64,000 nucleotides of DNA from Prostheceraeus crozeri (GCA_907163375.1 CAJQUW010012972.1:186001-250000); one strand, 5' to 3'; positions 1-11,038 are shown, numbered from the stretch's first letter. A program made the numbers and translations. Notes: generated by a model not told the origin, from the sequence alone.

Positions 1-44
1 TCGAAAATTCAAATTTCGCGCCAAAATTTAAATAATCAAATGTA

Positions 45-190
45 ATGATGAAGGTTAGGGTTAAGGTTAGGTTTAGGTTTAGGGTTAAGGTTAGGGTTAA
101 GGTTGGGGTTAGGGTTAAGGTTAGGGTTAAGGTTAGGGTTAGGGTTAAGGTTAGGGTTAGGGTTAAGGTTAGCGTTAGGGTTAGGGAAGC
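45..190 (+). repeat. Telomere-like array (interstitial)
   Basis: Degenerate alternating TTAGGG, TTAAGG and TTTAGG units run for about 150 bp. A real left chromosome end would read CCCTAA on this strand, so the array points inward and is probably interstitial, or marks an inverted or fused end. The long Pro-Asn reading frame on the other strand is only the translation of this repeat. Confidence 0.8.
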
Positions 191-427
191 AAGAAGAGTA
201 TCTATGGCACCCGGAACCCATGGGTAAATAAATTTTCGAGTGCGCGAAGCGCCCGAGAATTTTTGAGGCCCCCCCCGCACCGTGCATGAAGTGTATGAAG
301 TGTATGAAGGTCAAAGGTCATGGTCAAGTGTAGAGGTTTGTATATTATGGTCATTTTTAGTTGTAAAACTTTAACTTTGAAAATTTGTAAACTTAGTCAT
401 TTTTGTAAAAAAACTTGGAATTTTTCA

Positions 428-770
428 AGTTGCATACAGATGCATACAAGTAAGATTTTTTCATCAAATGGGTACATACACTATATTATTCGAATGCTCT
501 TTCCATTCTGATTCTAATGGTGCATTGTATTACACATGTATGACATATAACTAGAGAGCTACATGCCTTTAAAGAATGGGCCAAAAACTTTGTGAATTTA
601 AAAATCTAACATTTGTCTGCTTGCATACAGTTGCATACAACTAGAATTTTCCCATCGAATAGGTACATACTTCATATCATTCGAATGGTCTTTTCATTCT
701 CATTCTTATGGTGTCGTGTATGACACATGTATGATATCATCCTGGACTGCTACAAGCATTTTAAAATTAA
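428..770. repeat. Diverged tandem repeat, two units of about 185 bp
   Basis: Two units, near 428-590 and 620-770, share the order TGCATACA...GGTACATAC...ATTCGAATG...CACATGTATGA. No coding signal is seen in 205-990 apart from short random frames. It looks like host satellite-type DNA. Confidence 0.6.
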
Positions 771-993
771 CAACATAACTGTTTCTTTAAAAGTTATATG
801 TTCCTATTTATTTCAAGTTGAAGTCTTCATATTTGATTTTTTTTGTTTCAATTCAGTTATTGAACATCATTAATTATAGATAGTTATTCCCCTTTCCCAT
901 TCAGACCTTAATTGAAGACCGATTTGTGAAATGATAAAACAAGTCTGTTCATATATACAAATGAATATTAAATGAAAAGATTAAAAAAACACA

Positions 994-1435
994 CTAAATG
1001 TCATCAAGGTAAGGAAAGGGTACAAGTTTTTTCAAGTCCACTTGCACATGGATCCTGGTCTTTTTGGGCGCACAGGGACAGCGACGTGGTGTGTCAAGGT
1101 CGATGATTGAAAATTCGAGAGCGGTTGTGAGGTTCCGCTCGTTCGGCTCCATTCGCATGAAGACCCGTTTGGTGTGATACTTTTTCGGCGCGTTCTTCAC
1201 TTTGACAGTGACCTTCCATATAGTGGCGTTCGCATGGACTTTCTATTCATGTGCCGCATCGTCTCGATTGATACGTCACTATCATCACTCGAGTAGTCGG
1301 GCGATGCAGGGGCTTGGGTGAACACCACCGGCTCGTTTGGTGTTGTAGATCGCTCCATCGGAGATTGGGGAGGTGTATTGGTACGTTCCATTGGCGATTG
1401 AGGTGAAGTGGTACGATCAGCAGTACCGTTCTCAA
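994..1435 (-). CDS. Small hypothetical gene, possibly frameshifted
   Basis: Two short frames abut here. The upstream one is rich in Pro, Ser, Thr and Asp (acidic 'DYSSDDSD'-type stretch). The downstream one is basic and contains 'PRRCPCAPKKTRIHVQVDL'. They overlap by a few bases around 1197-1200, so they could be one gene split by a frameshift or joined by splicing. I recognise no family. The gene diverges from the one at 1683, and the 1540-1650 gap holds a CCAAT box and TATA-like sequences, the same promoter style as the accessory genes of elements A and B. It may therefore be a leftover accessory gene of another Polinton, but it could be host. Confidence 0.25.
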
Positions 1436-1682
1436 CTGCAGCTTCCTGTTTGCGATCTATAATGACTTCTAGATTTAAAATAATTGTAACTTGTAAACGT
1501 GAGGATTAGAACCTTTGATAAGAATTGGTACAAACCTCGGACTTATATACTTTTTAAACAAAGGAAATCCTAACAGCCAATCAGAGAGGTACCAAACTTC
1601 CCTAAAGACTATATAACTATATAAAGGATGTCATTGTTCCAAACTGTCAAGTACTTATCCTCAACGTCCCATAACAAGAAGC

Positions 1683-1973
1683 ATGTACTCAAAACATTTA
1701 TTCTATTTTCAAAATGACAGCCAAGTCATTATGGGAGGTCAGTTGGATATGACCGTGCATCTCTGTTGTGGCTGCAAAGTGGCCCTGTGGAAAACTTTAA
1801 CTGTGACAGCACTTCAAAGGCGGAGTGGACTACCAGTGAAGTGTCCGGTACACGAGTGTGAGCATGACTTCACCAACAATCAGACATTTCATGAATGGTG
1901 TGATGACTTCCTAAAGATCATGGAGTCACCTGAGGGACGTGATCTGTACCCATCATTTATTTTTAATGCTTAA
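1683..1973 (+). CDS. Small hypothetical protein, 96 aa, Cys/His-containing
   Basis: This is an ATG-initiated frame of 96 codons. Around residues 28-60 it carries a CCGC pair and a CPVHEC pair spaced like a small zinc-binding fold. The upstream region has CCAATCAGAG (about 1575) and TATATAA (about 1607-1623), a plausible RNA polymerase II promoter. No known family is recognised. Size, promoter layout and isolation resemble the accessory genes of the nearby Polintons, so an older element remnant is possible, but there is no core Polinton gene here to support that. Confidence 0.35.
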   Translation: MYSKHLFYFQNDSQVIMGGQLDMTVHLCCGCKVALWKTLTVTALQRRSGLPVKCPVHECEHDFTNNQTFHEWCDDFLKIMESPEGRDLYPSFIFNA

Positions 1974-2839
1974 ATTAAACCTACATTGTAAATCTCTTGT
2001 CTTTTCACTTTGAACATAGTTCTGGAATTGGTTTTCTTATTGGGGAGCAACTAAATCATAACTGCACATTAAAGTTTCACATCAAAATAGTGCTACATTT
2101 AAAATAATTGTCACAATAGTCGCAATTGAGCAAACCCATTCAAAATCAAACAACGGACGTCTATCGGTACGTACCCAAGTACTCAGAACCAAGTCACAGA
2201 AGTTCGATCATAGACGTTCCGAAACACAGTGTACTCAACCGAGTGTACCAAACACATGTACCTATCCAGTAAAACAGAAGTCATACATGTTCCTATTCAT
2301 AACACTGAATTATACATGTACCTATCCATGTTCCTATTCATAACACTAAATTTTACATGTACCCATCCATGTACCTATCTCTCGCAAGTAGGGCACAGTT
2401 TTCACTACTATGGCACATGATGTAAATCACAATTCACTGATACTATATGATAAGTTTCAAGAATATTCCTTCAGTAGTTTCTCTGAAAAAATTGTTAAAG
2501 ATGAGAGCGGTAATACAGCAATTTAGTGCAGTACTATCAATTTGGAAGAAAAAATATTCAAATGATGACTGATGAGTATTGATAAACACATACCTCCTTC
2601 TAGAATTCATGACTATTAACAAATTCAGTGAGAATCCGAATATTACACTGAGCAATTGGCTGTTAATAAGGCTCGACCGTGTCAACAACACACTTCGAGC
2701 TATTCACCAGGCTGAAACTACAACATGGATCCATATATTGCAAATAATTAACAGAGGGCATTTTAGGTCCAAGTGGAATCGATCATCAGATGTCTGTCAA
2801 TGTCAATGATGCTGTCAATGTGCATTGCATAACATGCGT
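1974..2839. other. Gene-free flank with short tandem repeats
   Basis: Between about 2229 and 2390 a unit of about 45 bp built on ACATGTACCTATCC and TGTTCCTATTCATAACACT repeats two to three times. I see nothing else I can support before the Polinton terminus at 2840. Confidence 0.5.
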
Positions 2840-3800
2840 AGTAGTAAGGAATCCTCCCAACTGCGCACAGCGCCCCCCCTCTAGAGCGTGAGATGGGTTG
2901 TTGTGGTTCTGGGTCGACCGTCGTAGTTCGTCTTCGGCGGCGGTCTATGTTTTTGGTGTGTAGGAGTGTTTGTAGGTGTGTTTTGTTTCTAGATTTGGCT
3001 TCCTGATGAAATTCTGCGTCGACATGTTGAGTTTCATGGGTGTAGGTGTGGTTTTTGTGTGCTTTAGGTGGGTTTAAGAGGTTTTTTGAGTGAGAAAATG
3101 GCTGTAGCGGCTGAACGAAGCCTCGGACGTGAAAATGGACGGCAGATTTGAGCTTTTTGGCCAATTTTGAGTCCAGGAGATTTTTTCCAGCATCATAGGG
3201 CAAAGAACAAAGAACTTCGACCCCCCCCCTCGGCAGCGTTCTTCCAAGTTTGGTTCTACAGATTGTTGAAAGTCGCGCAATAGCTCGTTCGAAAGCTAGG
3301 AGTGCCACAAATTCATTGGAAAGCACAGTTTGGCCGTATCGTTCATTGCTGAGGCTTGAGAGTGACATTGAAACTTTTGGCCATGTTAGAGAGCCGTTAC
3401 AGGTTGAATTGGTCAGTTTTGGTCTGTAGCGGCTAAATGAAGCCTCGTACGTGAAAATGGACGGCGGATTTGAGCTTTTTGGCCAATTTTGGGTCTCGGG
3501 GACTTGTTTTCAAAGTCGTAGGCCAAAGAACGAAGAACTTCGACCCCCCTCGGCAGCGTTCTTCCAACTTCGGTTCTAGAGATCGTAGAAAGTCGTGCAA
3601 TAGCTCGTTTGAAAGCTAAGAGTACCACAAATTCATTGGAAAGCACAGTTTCTCCCTACCTTCCTTTGCTGAGGCTTCAGAGTGACATTGAGACTTTTGA
3701 TCATGTTAGAGAGCCGTCAGAGGTTGAGTTTTGTGTTTTGGGCTCCAGCGGGCGAACGAAGCATCGGACGAGAAAACTGAGACCAGATTTGGAATCAGCT
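2840..3800. repeat. Left terminal inverted repeat of element A with internal tandem duplication
   Basis: A unit of about 324 bp occurs twice (about 3105-3428 and 3429-3752). The right repeat (36675-37088) has one such unit. Runs of six to nine C (about 2874, 3219, 3544) followed by TCTAGAG or TCGGCAG recur, as in element B. Long frames across this region are by-products of the repeat and not genes. Confidence 0.75.
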
Positions 3801-3955
3801 TGATGTCATTGACCAATGAGGAGGACATCCAATGAGAATCCAGCATTTCTCTATAAATAATCAGGTTTTCAGAGTGACAATCATTCTATCTTTGAGTCGC
3901 ACAAGTGTCGGACGCACGTTCTCCCTCTACATTCCTATTATATTATCCATCTGAA

Positions 3956-4730
3956 ATGGTAAGTCGGAACCTTCCTTCCTCTCCTTCCTTGAGTGTTAAC
4001 TTAATAGCATCTCTTTTATTTTCAGGCATCTACCACATCTACTACATTTACAAGACAAGATAGTGTTCAAACGTTACAAGGATCTCTACAATCAGATCGT
4101 CTTATGTTGAGGCCAGTAGAAGAGACAACAAAGGTACATAATCCTACCTCACTACAGCGTAAATTTAGACAAGCCATACGTTATTACGATCATAGTATAG
4201 TATTGCAAACGAGAATGATTCCCTCCACTGATGTGAAGATATTGAACAATCAGTATGGGGACTACGTAGTCATTCCTGTGAATCCATACATTCGTCGCAA
4301 AATCGATATTATTGAAGAGCTTGCACCATTAAATATGGACATCCCTACTGCCCTTAGCAAGGAATGGAAAGCGAGAGACGACAATACTACTCCATGTAGA
4401 AAGATATGGGATGGTAGAAAGCTTTCTTTACCACTATCGCATTGGTGCTCATACTATAAAAAGGATGGAGATCAAGTAACACCCATCAGATGTGAAGACC
4501 TCGCAGAAGGCACTTGGAATATTGGTTTTGCTATCTGTGGAATATATTATGGCTATCACCAGAATAACAAATTAGCCTCTATATCGATGCATTCTCAATC
4601 CATCCTATATATACCAAAGCAACCAGACGTTCATGACATTATTGATCAAATCCTCAACGAGAGCGGTACAAAGCGCAAGTCAGAGAAGAATGCTGCCGGT
4701 AAACGCAAGCCGAAGAAGAAGAATCACTAG
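3956..4730 (+). CDS. Conserved Polinton A/B protein of unknown function, two exons
   Basis: The coding start is an exon of only ATG (3956-3958), followed by a GTAAGT donor, a 67-bp intron and a TTCAG acceptor; exon 2 (4026-4730) starts GCATCTACC and is in frame with the long open frame. The protein is about 234 aa. Its middle alternates beta-strand-like segments ('GTWNIGFAICGIYYGYH') that could form an OB-like fold, and its tail is Lys/Arg-rich with a bipartite nuclear-localisation look. The B copy (59501-60276) has the same exon structure. It is the first gene inside the terminal repeat. A single-strand-binding role would fit but is a guess. Confidence 0.7.
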
Positions 4731-4764
4731 TCCTTACCTATCTCTACCTTATGACAATTCGCTC

Positions 4765-4890
4765 ATGTGCTTTGAGTGGCGTAGACGTGGACTTGCCAGA
4801 TACATTTTGCATCTTCGCTGCCATCATGTTATTTGTGTATTTTGTCGTGATCAGCATCGATGTAATTCTTCATTTTGTAATATGTTATAG
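4765..4890 (+). CDS. Short conserved Cys/His-rich ORF (41 aa)
   Basis: This small frame lies directly after the previous gene. It has a Cys-His-His-x3-Cys-x2-Cys core ('RCHHVICVFC') followed by further cysteines ending 'FCNML'. The B copy (59341-59466) has the same length and spacing with only conservative changes, which argues for selection on the protein. It may be a mini zinc-ribbon, or a downstream exon of the preceding gene. The true start is uncertain because the frame stays open upstream. Confidence 0.45.
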   Translation: MCFEWRRRGLARYILHLRCHHVICVFCRDQHRCNSSFCNML

Positions 4891-4942
4891 AACGTTTCAT
4901 TAGATGTGTAAATTTCCTTTTTAGTCATCTAACATCATTTTT

Positions 4943-5473
4943 ATGGATTGTGAGGGTAAACCTGTACAGGAGCTCAGTGCTATTGCAATGGACAATTGGT
5001 CGTATCAAATTGTTAGCGTCTACCATCAACATGCCAAGTGTGATCCCAACGCTGATAGCTGGGCGAGAAAACACATCCATGGACTTAATCAGCAATACTT
5101 GCAAGACTATGGCTTTTCTAATGAATGTGATCTTCTTATTGACTTTAAAAGATGGTTAGCAGCTTTTAATGTTGTGTGTATCTTTTGCAATGATCCTACT
5201 AAGGAGAAGAAGCTATTTCCAAATCTAATCATTAATGATATTCTACTTCCACCTTGGGATTGTAGAGTTAATCAACACTATCATGAAGTCACTAAACGTT
5301 TTAAGGAATTGAGTGTTCCTATTTTAAATGTTCGTTGTAGTCGCTACATTCATAATCAATGGTTTTTTCCTCCATATCTCAACACTGCTAAAGTAATGTT
5401 TGGTCATCATTGTTCTTTATATGATAGCTACCAACTGTATCTATTTTATCTGTTTCAAACCCAAAATTTGTAA
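4943..5473 (+). CDS. DEDDh-type 3'-5' exonuclease-like protein
   Basis: The protein is 176 aa and intact. It opens with an Asp-x-Glu motif ('MDCEG'), followed by QELSAIAM, as in motif I of DnaQ-like exonucleases. Near the C-terminus 'HCSLYDSYQLYLFYLF' supplies the His-x4-Asp of motif III of the DEDDh class. The middle motif is less clear. The B copy (58758-59288) is closely similar. A free-standing nuclease of this fold could proofread or trim ends during element replication. The assignment rests on motif order only; a non-catalytic RNase H-like fold is possible. Confidence 0.5.
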   Translation: MDCEGKPVQELSAIAMDNWSYQIVSVYHQHAKCDPNADSWARKHIHGLNQQYLQDYGFSNECDLLIDFKRWLAAFNVVCIFCNDPTKEKKLFPNLIINDILLPPWDCRVNQHYHEVTKRFKELSVPILNVRCSRYIHNQWFFPPYLNTAKVMFGHHCSLYDSYQLYLFYLFQTQNL

Positions 5474-5559
5474 TGCATGCTTGTTAAAGTCGTTCAATAA
5501 ATGCTTTATGAAGAGATTTGTTATTTTCATGCAACGGGTGGGATAGATGAAGGATGATA

Positions 5560-5971
5560 ATGTCTTTCTCAAATGATTGTGGAACATTAAGTTTTCATAG
5601 ACAAAGCTTAAAGAGAACTATTCAAGATTATGTGATAACTTTTCATAAAGATGAGATCAACATCAAATCAGTTACTGGTGATACTAGGACTCTATTTTTG
5701 AAGTTAATGGATACGTTTTAAAAATAGAATTGTAATGGCGAGATTAGTTGCAAAGATTCATTTCAACCATTTTGGGAAAGAAGAGGTAGAAGATCGTTTC
5801 TTTCACCTTGCTTCCTATTCGATGTAAGTTGGTAGATAATCCCGAAGAATTTTTTGAAAGACATATGGGAAAAATTCCTCAACGTCTTGATGCATTTAAC
5901 CATCATGGTAGCAGTCTAGTGATTGAAGCGATCTCACATATTCACATTCAACTTTGTATAAAAAAAACTTA
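5560..5971 (+). pseudogene. Decayed copy of the polymerase N-domain paralogue
   Basis: This region corresponds to the intact gene at 58260-58670 in B. The frame begins at ATG 5560 but is cut by a stop after 'LMDTF' and by a frameshift further on. The end retains 'NHHGSSLVIEAISH' and 'IHIQLCI' segments. See the B copy for the relationship to the polymerase N-terminal domain. Confidence 0.65.
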
Positions 5972-5974
5972 AAG

Positions 5975-6415
5975 ATACAATAGTACCTGATCGTAGCACA
6001 ATTGGTTTTCGAGTTGTGTCTGCTTACTCTCGAAGTATATTCCTTCTGCACATGTGTCTATTATTTAGAAAAGGCTAGCAAGTTCATGTCTTCAAAAAGA
6101 CTTGCTTTAGAAGTTGTTAGCAAGAGTGAAAATATGTGCGATGTATGTAAGCGGAAGGACGGAAGTGAAAAACGCATCTTTAAGAGATGCAAGCATACTT
6201 TCTGCCAGCGCTGTTTCATACGATACTGTATTCAACTTTGTCAATGTAGTCACTGTGATATAGCTCATTTTGAGTGTCACTTCTGTCATTTAAGTCAGCA
6301 TCTATGCAAATGTGGAAAAATCAAGTTGCAACAATGGTTAAGAGAAAAATGGCGAAACACAAAAATCAAAAGTCTTCAAAATTTTCTGAGGCCATTCGAG
6401 CTCTTCAACGAATGA
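5975..6415 (+). pseudogene. RING-like membrane protein, start lost
   Basis: The position equivalent to the start codon in B reads ATA here and the third codon is TAG, so initiation is damaged, although the rest is open. The downstream protein has a hydrophobic N-terminal segment ('FELCLLTLEVYSFCTCVYY') and a Cys-rich domain with CDVC, CKHTFCQRC, CQCSHC and FECHFC pairs. It reads further than the B copy because the stop of B is replaced. Its end overlaps the next gene in another frame. Confidence 0.55.
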
Positions 6416-6699
6416 AAGGAAATCAGCGATATAATGCTATACGACATGCTAATGATAAATTTATTCGAGAAATTGTTTCTCATGTGAGAAGTTTGAGGAC
6501 AAATAAATTATCACCACAACAACGAAAGTTGTTGAAGCGACATACTACAAAATTACGATTCATCTCCCATTCTAGAGTTACCCTTCACCGAAAGAGAAAA
6601 ACTCTAACACAAAAGGACGGTTTCCTTTCAGTGTTACTTCCGCTGTTAGCTCCTGTAGTAGGTGACCTATTGGGTAGGATTTTTGGTCCTAAGCGTTAA
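6334..6699 (+). CDS. Small basic virion-type protein with hydrophobic C-terminus
   Basis: The 121-aa protein is very basic over the first about 90 residues and ends in a hydrophobic, Gly-containing segment ('GFLSVLLPLLAPVVGDLLG'). That basic-then-amphipathic layout is common for minor virion proteins of Polintons and recalls adenovirus core or membrane-active peptides. It lies just upstream of the packaging ATPase, as in B (57526-57882). The start at 6334 was chosen because it aligns with the B start. A virion role is inferred. Confidence 0.55.
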   Translation: MVKRKMAKHKNQKSSKFSEAIRALQRMKGNQRYNAIRHANDKFIREIVSHVRSLRTNKLSPQQRKLLKRHTTKLRFISHSRVTLHRKRKTLTQKDGFLSVLLPLLAPVVGDLLGRIFGPKR

Positions 6700-6730
6700 T
6701 TATGCAAATATTGAATCCCAAAGTATTAAA

Positions 6731-7400
6731 ATGGATTTTAGAATTCAATGTGATAAGGTTCTGACTGTATCAAGTCCATCCCATGCAGGTAAAACTGTTC
6801 TCACTCTGAATTTGCTAGATAAAAGAAAAGAGTTGTTTAGGGAACCTATCAATCGAGTGATTTGGTGTTATGGCATTTATCAACCGTCACTCTTTCAGGA
6901 ATTGCAACGTCGTAACTTTATTCGAAATGAAGGAATTATATATAAGATATATATAGATTATACATATATTATAGGTAAGATTCAGTCCAATGATGTCGTT
7001 GCATTGGATGATATATTAAAAGAAAGCAAGAATTCTAAAGATGTTGCAGATATTTTCACTCGCGCAGCACACCACAAAAGATGCTTTATAATCTATATCA
7101 CGCAAAATTTGTTTCCTGATGGGAAAGAAGCCCGCACACGAAACCTGAATGCACACTATTATTAAGAATCCACGAGATAGAAGTCAATTTGAAATTTTAG
7201 CGCAACAAGTTGCGCCAAGAGGTTCAAAAGCCTTAATTGAAATTTTTCAAGCAGCTACTGAAAAACCACACGATTACTTATTTATTGATTTTACACAGGA
7301 GTGTCAGGAAGAATTTAGATTTCGAAGTGATATTTTGATAAAAGCCTATGATTATCTACAAACTATGAGTTCTTATTCTCGCATGGTTGTTATTCCTTAG
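6731..7400 (+). pseudogene. ATP: A32-like packaging ATPase, frameshifted
   Basis: The N-terminal half has a Walker A motif ('SPSHAGKT') and a Walker B ('VVALDDIL'). Relative to B there is an in-frame insertion of TATA-like repeats around 6936-6975, and an 8-bp deletion near 7162 shifts the frame. The remainder continues in a second frame to 7400. The 'YITQNLF' motif expected after Walker B in FtsK/HerA-type packaging ATPases is present. The protein would have translocated element DNA into capsids; this copy is dead. Confidence 0.8.
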
Positions 7401-7988
7401 GATGAATATGTGCAGTTGACTGCTATGCAACAAGTAAGACAACCTCTCGCAAATCAAATTTATAAGAATGAATTAAATTATCAGCAAAATGCACATATCA
7501 AAGATCCACATCGTGCTGTATTATTACAATCGGAAACTGTCGAAGAATTAAAAAGTTTGAAGAATACGATGCGTGACTCTGTGTCGACTGCTACACCTTT
7601 AGCATCTCGCGCACATGCAATGTCCCTTTTCAACAGCATGGAACCATATCTCACTGTGAATTATAGAGGTGAAATCATTTCAGATGATAATGAAATTATT
7701 AACGCTTCACGTTATGAAGACTTGATTCAGTATGCAACACGCAGAAAGCGCCGTCAAGGCTATGTTCCACCTGGTTGGTCTTATTTTCTTAAACTATTGA
7801 AAAAGTACAATGTTCCAAAATCTACAGCTGCTTCATCTACTTCACCGGTTAAGAGTAAAATTAAAATGCCAAGAAATTGATTTAAGAGATCACCTTCTAA
7901 ATCTCCTCCCACACCCATCAAGCAAACAAGGCGAAGAGAACGACGTAGAAGAACTCCTCCAAAGAAACACATGTTCTCAGACTATTAA
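7365..7988 (+). pseudogene. Polinton virion-associated protein, two nonsense codons
   Basis: This is the homologue of the intact 230-aa B protein (56188-56880). The frame has a TAG at 7398-7400 and a TGA after 'KMPRN' near 7878; the basic tail continues to 'KHMFSDY'. Conserved segments include 'LASRAHAMSLFNSMEP' and 'RYEDLIQYATRRKRR'. Its ATG lies inside the end of the ATPase reading frame. Confidence 0.7.
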
Positions 7989-7989
7989 T

Positions 7990-8193
7990 ATGAAGCAGAT
8001 GTGTTGCTTACCATGTAATGAGCCGCCGGAAGTAAATTAAACTGTAACTTGTACTTGCTGTGCCAGCTCTCACAATGAGACACCTAAGCAATGTAAACGT
8101 AAATCCAATAAATCCTGTGGTTGCTGTAAATGCAAAAAGGTAAGAAAGCAAAAACATGAGAAGAAGGAGAAAGTGTCAGTCGTCAACGGATGA
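7990..8193 (+). pseudogene. Cys-rich small protein overlapping the integrase start
   Basis: ATG at 7990 lies one base after the stop of the previous gene. The frame has an internal TAA, but all the Cys pairs seen in B are kept ('MCCLPC', 'CTCCASSHNETPKQC', 'CGCCKC'). The last about 38 bases overlap the integrase start in another frame. Retention of the cysteines supports a formerly real gene. Confidence 0.5.
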
Positions 8194-9244
8194 ACTTTTA
8201 AAGTCAATATATTATGATGTAAAATATCCTGCATGATTTGCATCTATAAAGAAATTGTCAAAAGTGAGCGGTCTTCCACACTCACAAGTTAAACAATGTT
8301 TAAAGGGTCAAGCTACATATACACTCCACAAACGAGGGAAAAAGAAGTTCCGGACCCGTCATGATATTGCTCATGACATTGATGAACAGTGGCAAGCAGA
8401 TTTGTGTGACGTTGCCGCTATTTCAAAACATAATTTGGGACACAATTTTATCTTAACCGTAATTGATATTTTCTCCCGTTATGCGTGGACTCAACGTTTA
8501 AAAACTAACGAAGGTAAACGAGTAGCAGAGGCATTCCAGTCAATTTTCCGAGAGGGTCGTATTCCTAAGAGAATTCAGAGTGATCAAGGAAAAGAGTTCG
8601 AAAATCAGCATGTAGGAATATTATTTGAGAGATATGACATTGAGTTGTTTAGTGTAAAGAGTGCCTATAAGGCTGCTTTAGTTGAACGTTTTAACCGCAC
8701 ATTGAAAAATCGCTTGTGGCGACATTTTACTGCCAACTTGACACAAAATTGGACAAAGATTCTACAAGATACGTTACATGCCTAAAACAACTCTGTGCAT
8801 CGCTCTATTGGACTCAGACCAGCGGATGTGAATGCTGACAACGTAGATAGAGTGCGTGAAACATTCCAACGCAAGCTTAATAATGCAAAAAGTGATGTGA
8901 AAATACGTGATAAAGTTGGCATATCAAAAGTAAAGAGTGTTTTTGCCAAAGGTTATCTCCCGAATTGGACAGAAGAAATTTTCACAGTTTCAAGTATCAA
9001 TAAGAAAGACTCTCCAACAACTTACAAGTTGAAAGATTACGATAATGAAGAAATTGATGGTAGCTTTTATCGTGATGAGACTGAGTTGGTCACTCAAAGT
9101 GAAACACATTTAGTAGAGAAAATCATTCGAAGTAAAAAACAACAAGGTGAAGAATGGTGTCTTGTTAAATGGGTCGGTTATGCTTCAAGTATGAGCTCTT
9201 GGATGCGTCGTGCAGACATCTTTCATCTACGCGATCGTCAGTGA
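8156..9244 (+). pseudogene. INT: Chromodomain integrase, two in-frame stops
   Basis: The rve-type DDE core is recognisable: Asp in 'WQADLCDV', Asp in 'QSDQGKEF' and Glu in 'VERFNRTLKN'. A C-terminal chromodomain follows ('LVEKIIRSK', 'WCLVKWVGY', 'SWMRRADI'). TGA near 8231 and TAA at 8783-8785 break the frame. The start at 8156 is chosen because it matches the B start. When active it would have integrated the element with a 6-bp target duplication; the chromodomain could direct it to modified histones. Confidence 0.85.
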
Positions 9245-9284
9245 TTTATGCAAAGATATAACTTGTAATGTCAAGGTCTAAGTT

Positions 9285-9716
9285 ATGAATCCGACTGCAT
9301 CGTTTTATTCACGCCCCTCCTGTCTAAGTGGCGTGGGTGCAATTTACAGCGGCATCCGCCGTCAACGTGGAAGGAAGCATATTTGGTGCGCTAAAATCTG
9401 TTGTAGCACCTCTCTTATCTACTGTCGGAAGAGCTTTAAAACGAACTGTTTTCAATAATGGTGTTGGCTTTGCTGGTGATGTTGTTAATGATATTACCAG
9501 TGGTAAAAATGTAAAGAGTAGTTTACTAAATCGTGGGAAGGAACGCGGTTTAAGAACATTACAGCAAACTTTAAATGCTACTCAACAAAAGAAAGCACCT
9601 AAACGAATGAATGTTAGAAGAAAAAGAAAACAGAGCGGAGGTGGTAAGAAGCGAACTTCAAACAAAACTAAGAAAAGGCATTCACGCAAACGTCGCGCGC
9701 GCTGTAATCTTTCATG
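9285..9716 (+). pseudogene. Basic Gly-rich virion protein, frameshifted
   Basis: ATG at 9285 gives the same N-terminus as B ('MNPTASFYSRP'), but a frameshift near 9371 moves the rest into another frame, which holds 'GALKSVVAPLLSTVGRALKR' and a Lys/Arg-rich tail. It sits between integrase and major capsid protein, as in B. Confidence 0.65.
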
Positions 9717-9752
9717 AAGTGCTAATCGACGACGCTGTCATAACTTCTAATC

Positions 9753-11038
9753 ATGGAGTGTAAAACTTCTGGCTTTTGTTTGTTTGATCAACAAGCAATA
9801 CAGACAGATATTCTTAGTTCAAGTATTGTAGATTATCACCCACGTACAGCTGAGAATACTGGCCCATTTGAATTTGCTATTCCTGGCGCTAGCGATGATC
9901 ACATTGATTTGAGTTATGCGATGGTTAATGTGAGGTTTAGAATTCAACAAGAAGATGGAACTAAAATTGCACATAATGCACATAAAGTTGGTCTGAACAA
10001 TTTACCGCTGGCTACATTATTTCGCGATGTTTCTCTAACTATTGGAGAGCAACAGGTGGAAGGTGGTCAAAGCGATTATCCCTATAAAGCATATTTGAAT
10101 GCTCTATCACAGTTTCATCCAGCAGCTCAAAACAGTCATATGGAAGCAATGGAATGGTATAGAGATCAATCATCACTATTTGATAGTGAGACAAACACTG
10201 GTTTTGTAAAGCGATCTGCTTTGATTAAAGATAGTAAAGTATGTCAGCTATATGGTCCACTTAATTTAGACTTCTTCAGACAATCAAAATTTTTACTCTG
10301 TAATACCAGTATGCGACTCAAACTTACATTGAATGAGCCTGAATTTTTGTTGAATGAATTTTCTTCAGTTGTGAAATTTAAAATTCATGTGGAAGATATT
10401 TCAGTATACATTCGTCGAGTGGTGGCTAATCCAAGTGTAATTAGAGGACATGCTGAGGGTCTTAACCGCGACAATGCCATTTATCCCATTCGACATACAA
10501 AGCTTCTCACATTTACTATTCCAAAAGATCAAAAGAGTTTTATGAAAGATGGTCTTTTTCCATCGGAATCGCCAAAGCTCCTCATGGTAGCAATGATTGA
10601 AAATGAGGCATTCAATGGTAATGTCAAGAAGAATCCTTTCAACTTCAAACACAACAATTTAAGTGAAATTGCTTTGCGTGTAAATGGTGTTAGTCATCCT
10701 GGTCCACCCTATAAACCAGATTTTACTTTACTTCTTATCAATTTCTGCGGAGTTATGTTGATTATATGAATGTTTTTGGCTTTTACAACACAGACGATAC
10801 CAACGGACTCAGAATGAAAGAGTTTAAAAATGGATATACTATTTATGCATTTGATTTGACTGCTGACAGTGATATTAGTGCACCTCATCGTCAAGCTAAC
10901 GTTCCTCATAATATTCGCTTGGATCTGGAGTTCAAAACAACGCTACCGGAGACGATCAATGTATTAATTTATGCAGTCTTCGATTCAAGTATTGAAATAA
11001 CTAAGTATCGGGACGTGATTCTTCACTATAATCGCTAA
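9753..11038 (+). pseudogene. MCP: Major capsid protein, frameshifted near the C-terminus
   Basis: The first 320 or so residues align with the intact B capsid protein (53143-54420), including 'SSSIVDYHPRTAENTGP' and 'EQQVEGGQSDYPYKAYL'. A deletion around 10723-10760 changes frame; the last 90 residues resume in a second frame to the TAA at 11036-11038, which overlaps the protease ATG. Family and length fit the double-jelly-roll capsid proteins of Polintons. Confidence 0.8.

Noticed and set aside
36-314. Pro-Asn repeat protein
   Set aside because: It is only the translation of the telomere-like repeat.
2763-3368. 201-aa minus-strand frame over the left end of A
   Set aside because: It crosses the element boundary and the terminal repeat; no homologous protein frame is conserved in the right repeat or in B.
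7781-8040. Overlapping frames around the end of the 230-aa gene remnant in A
   Set aside because: They arise from stops in the pseudogene; B shows the true frame.
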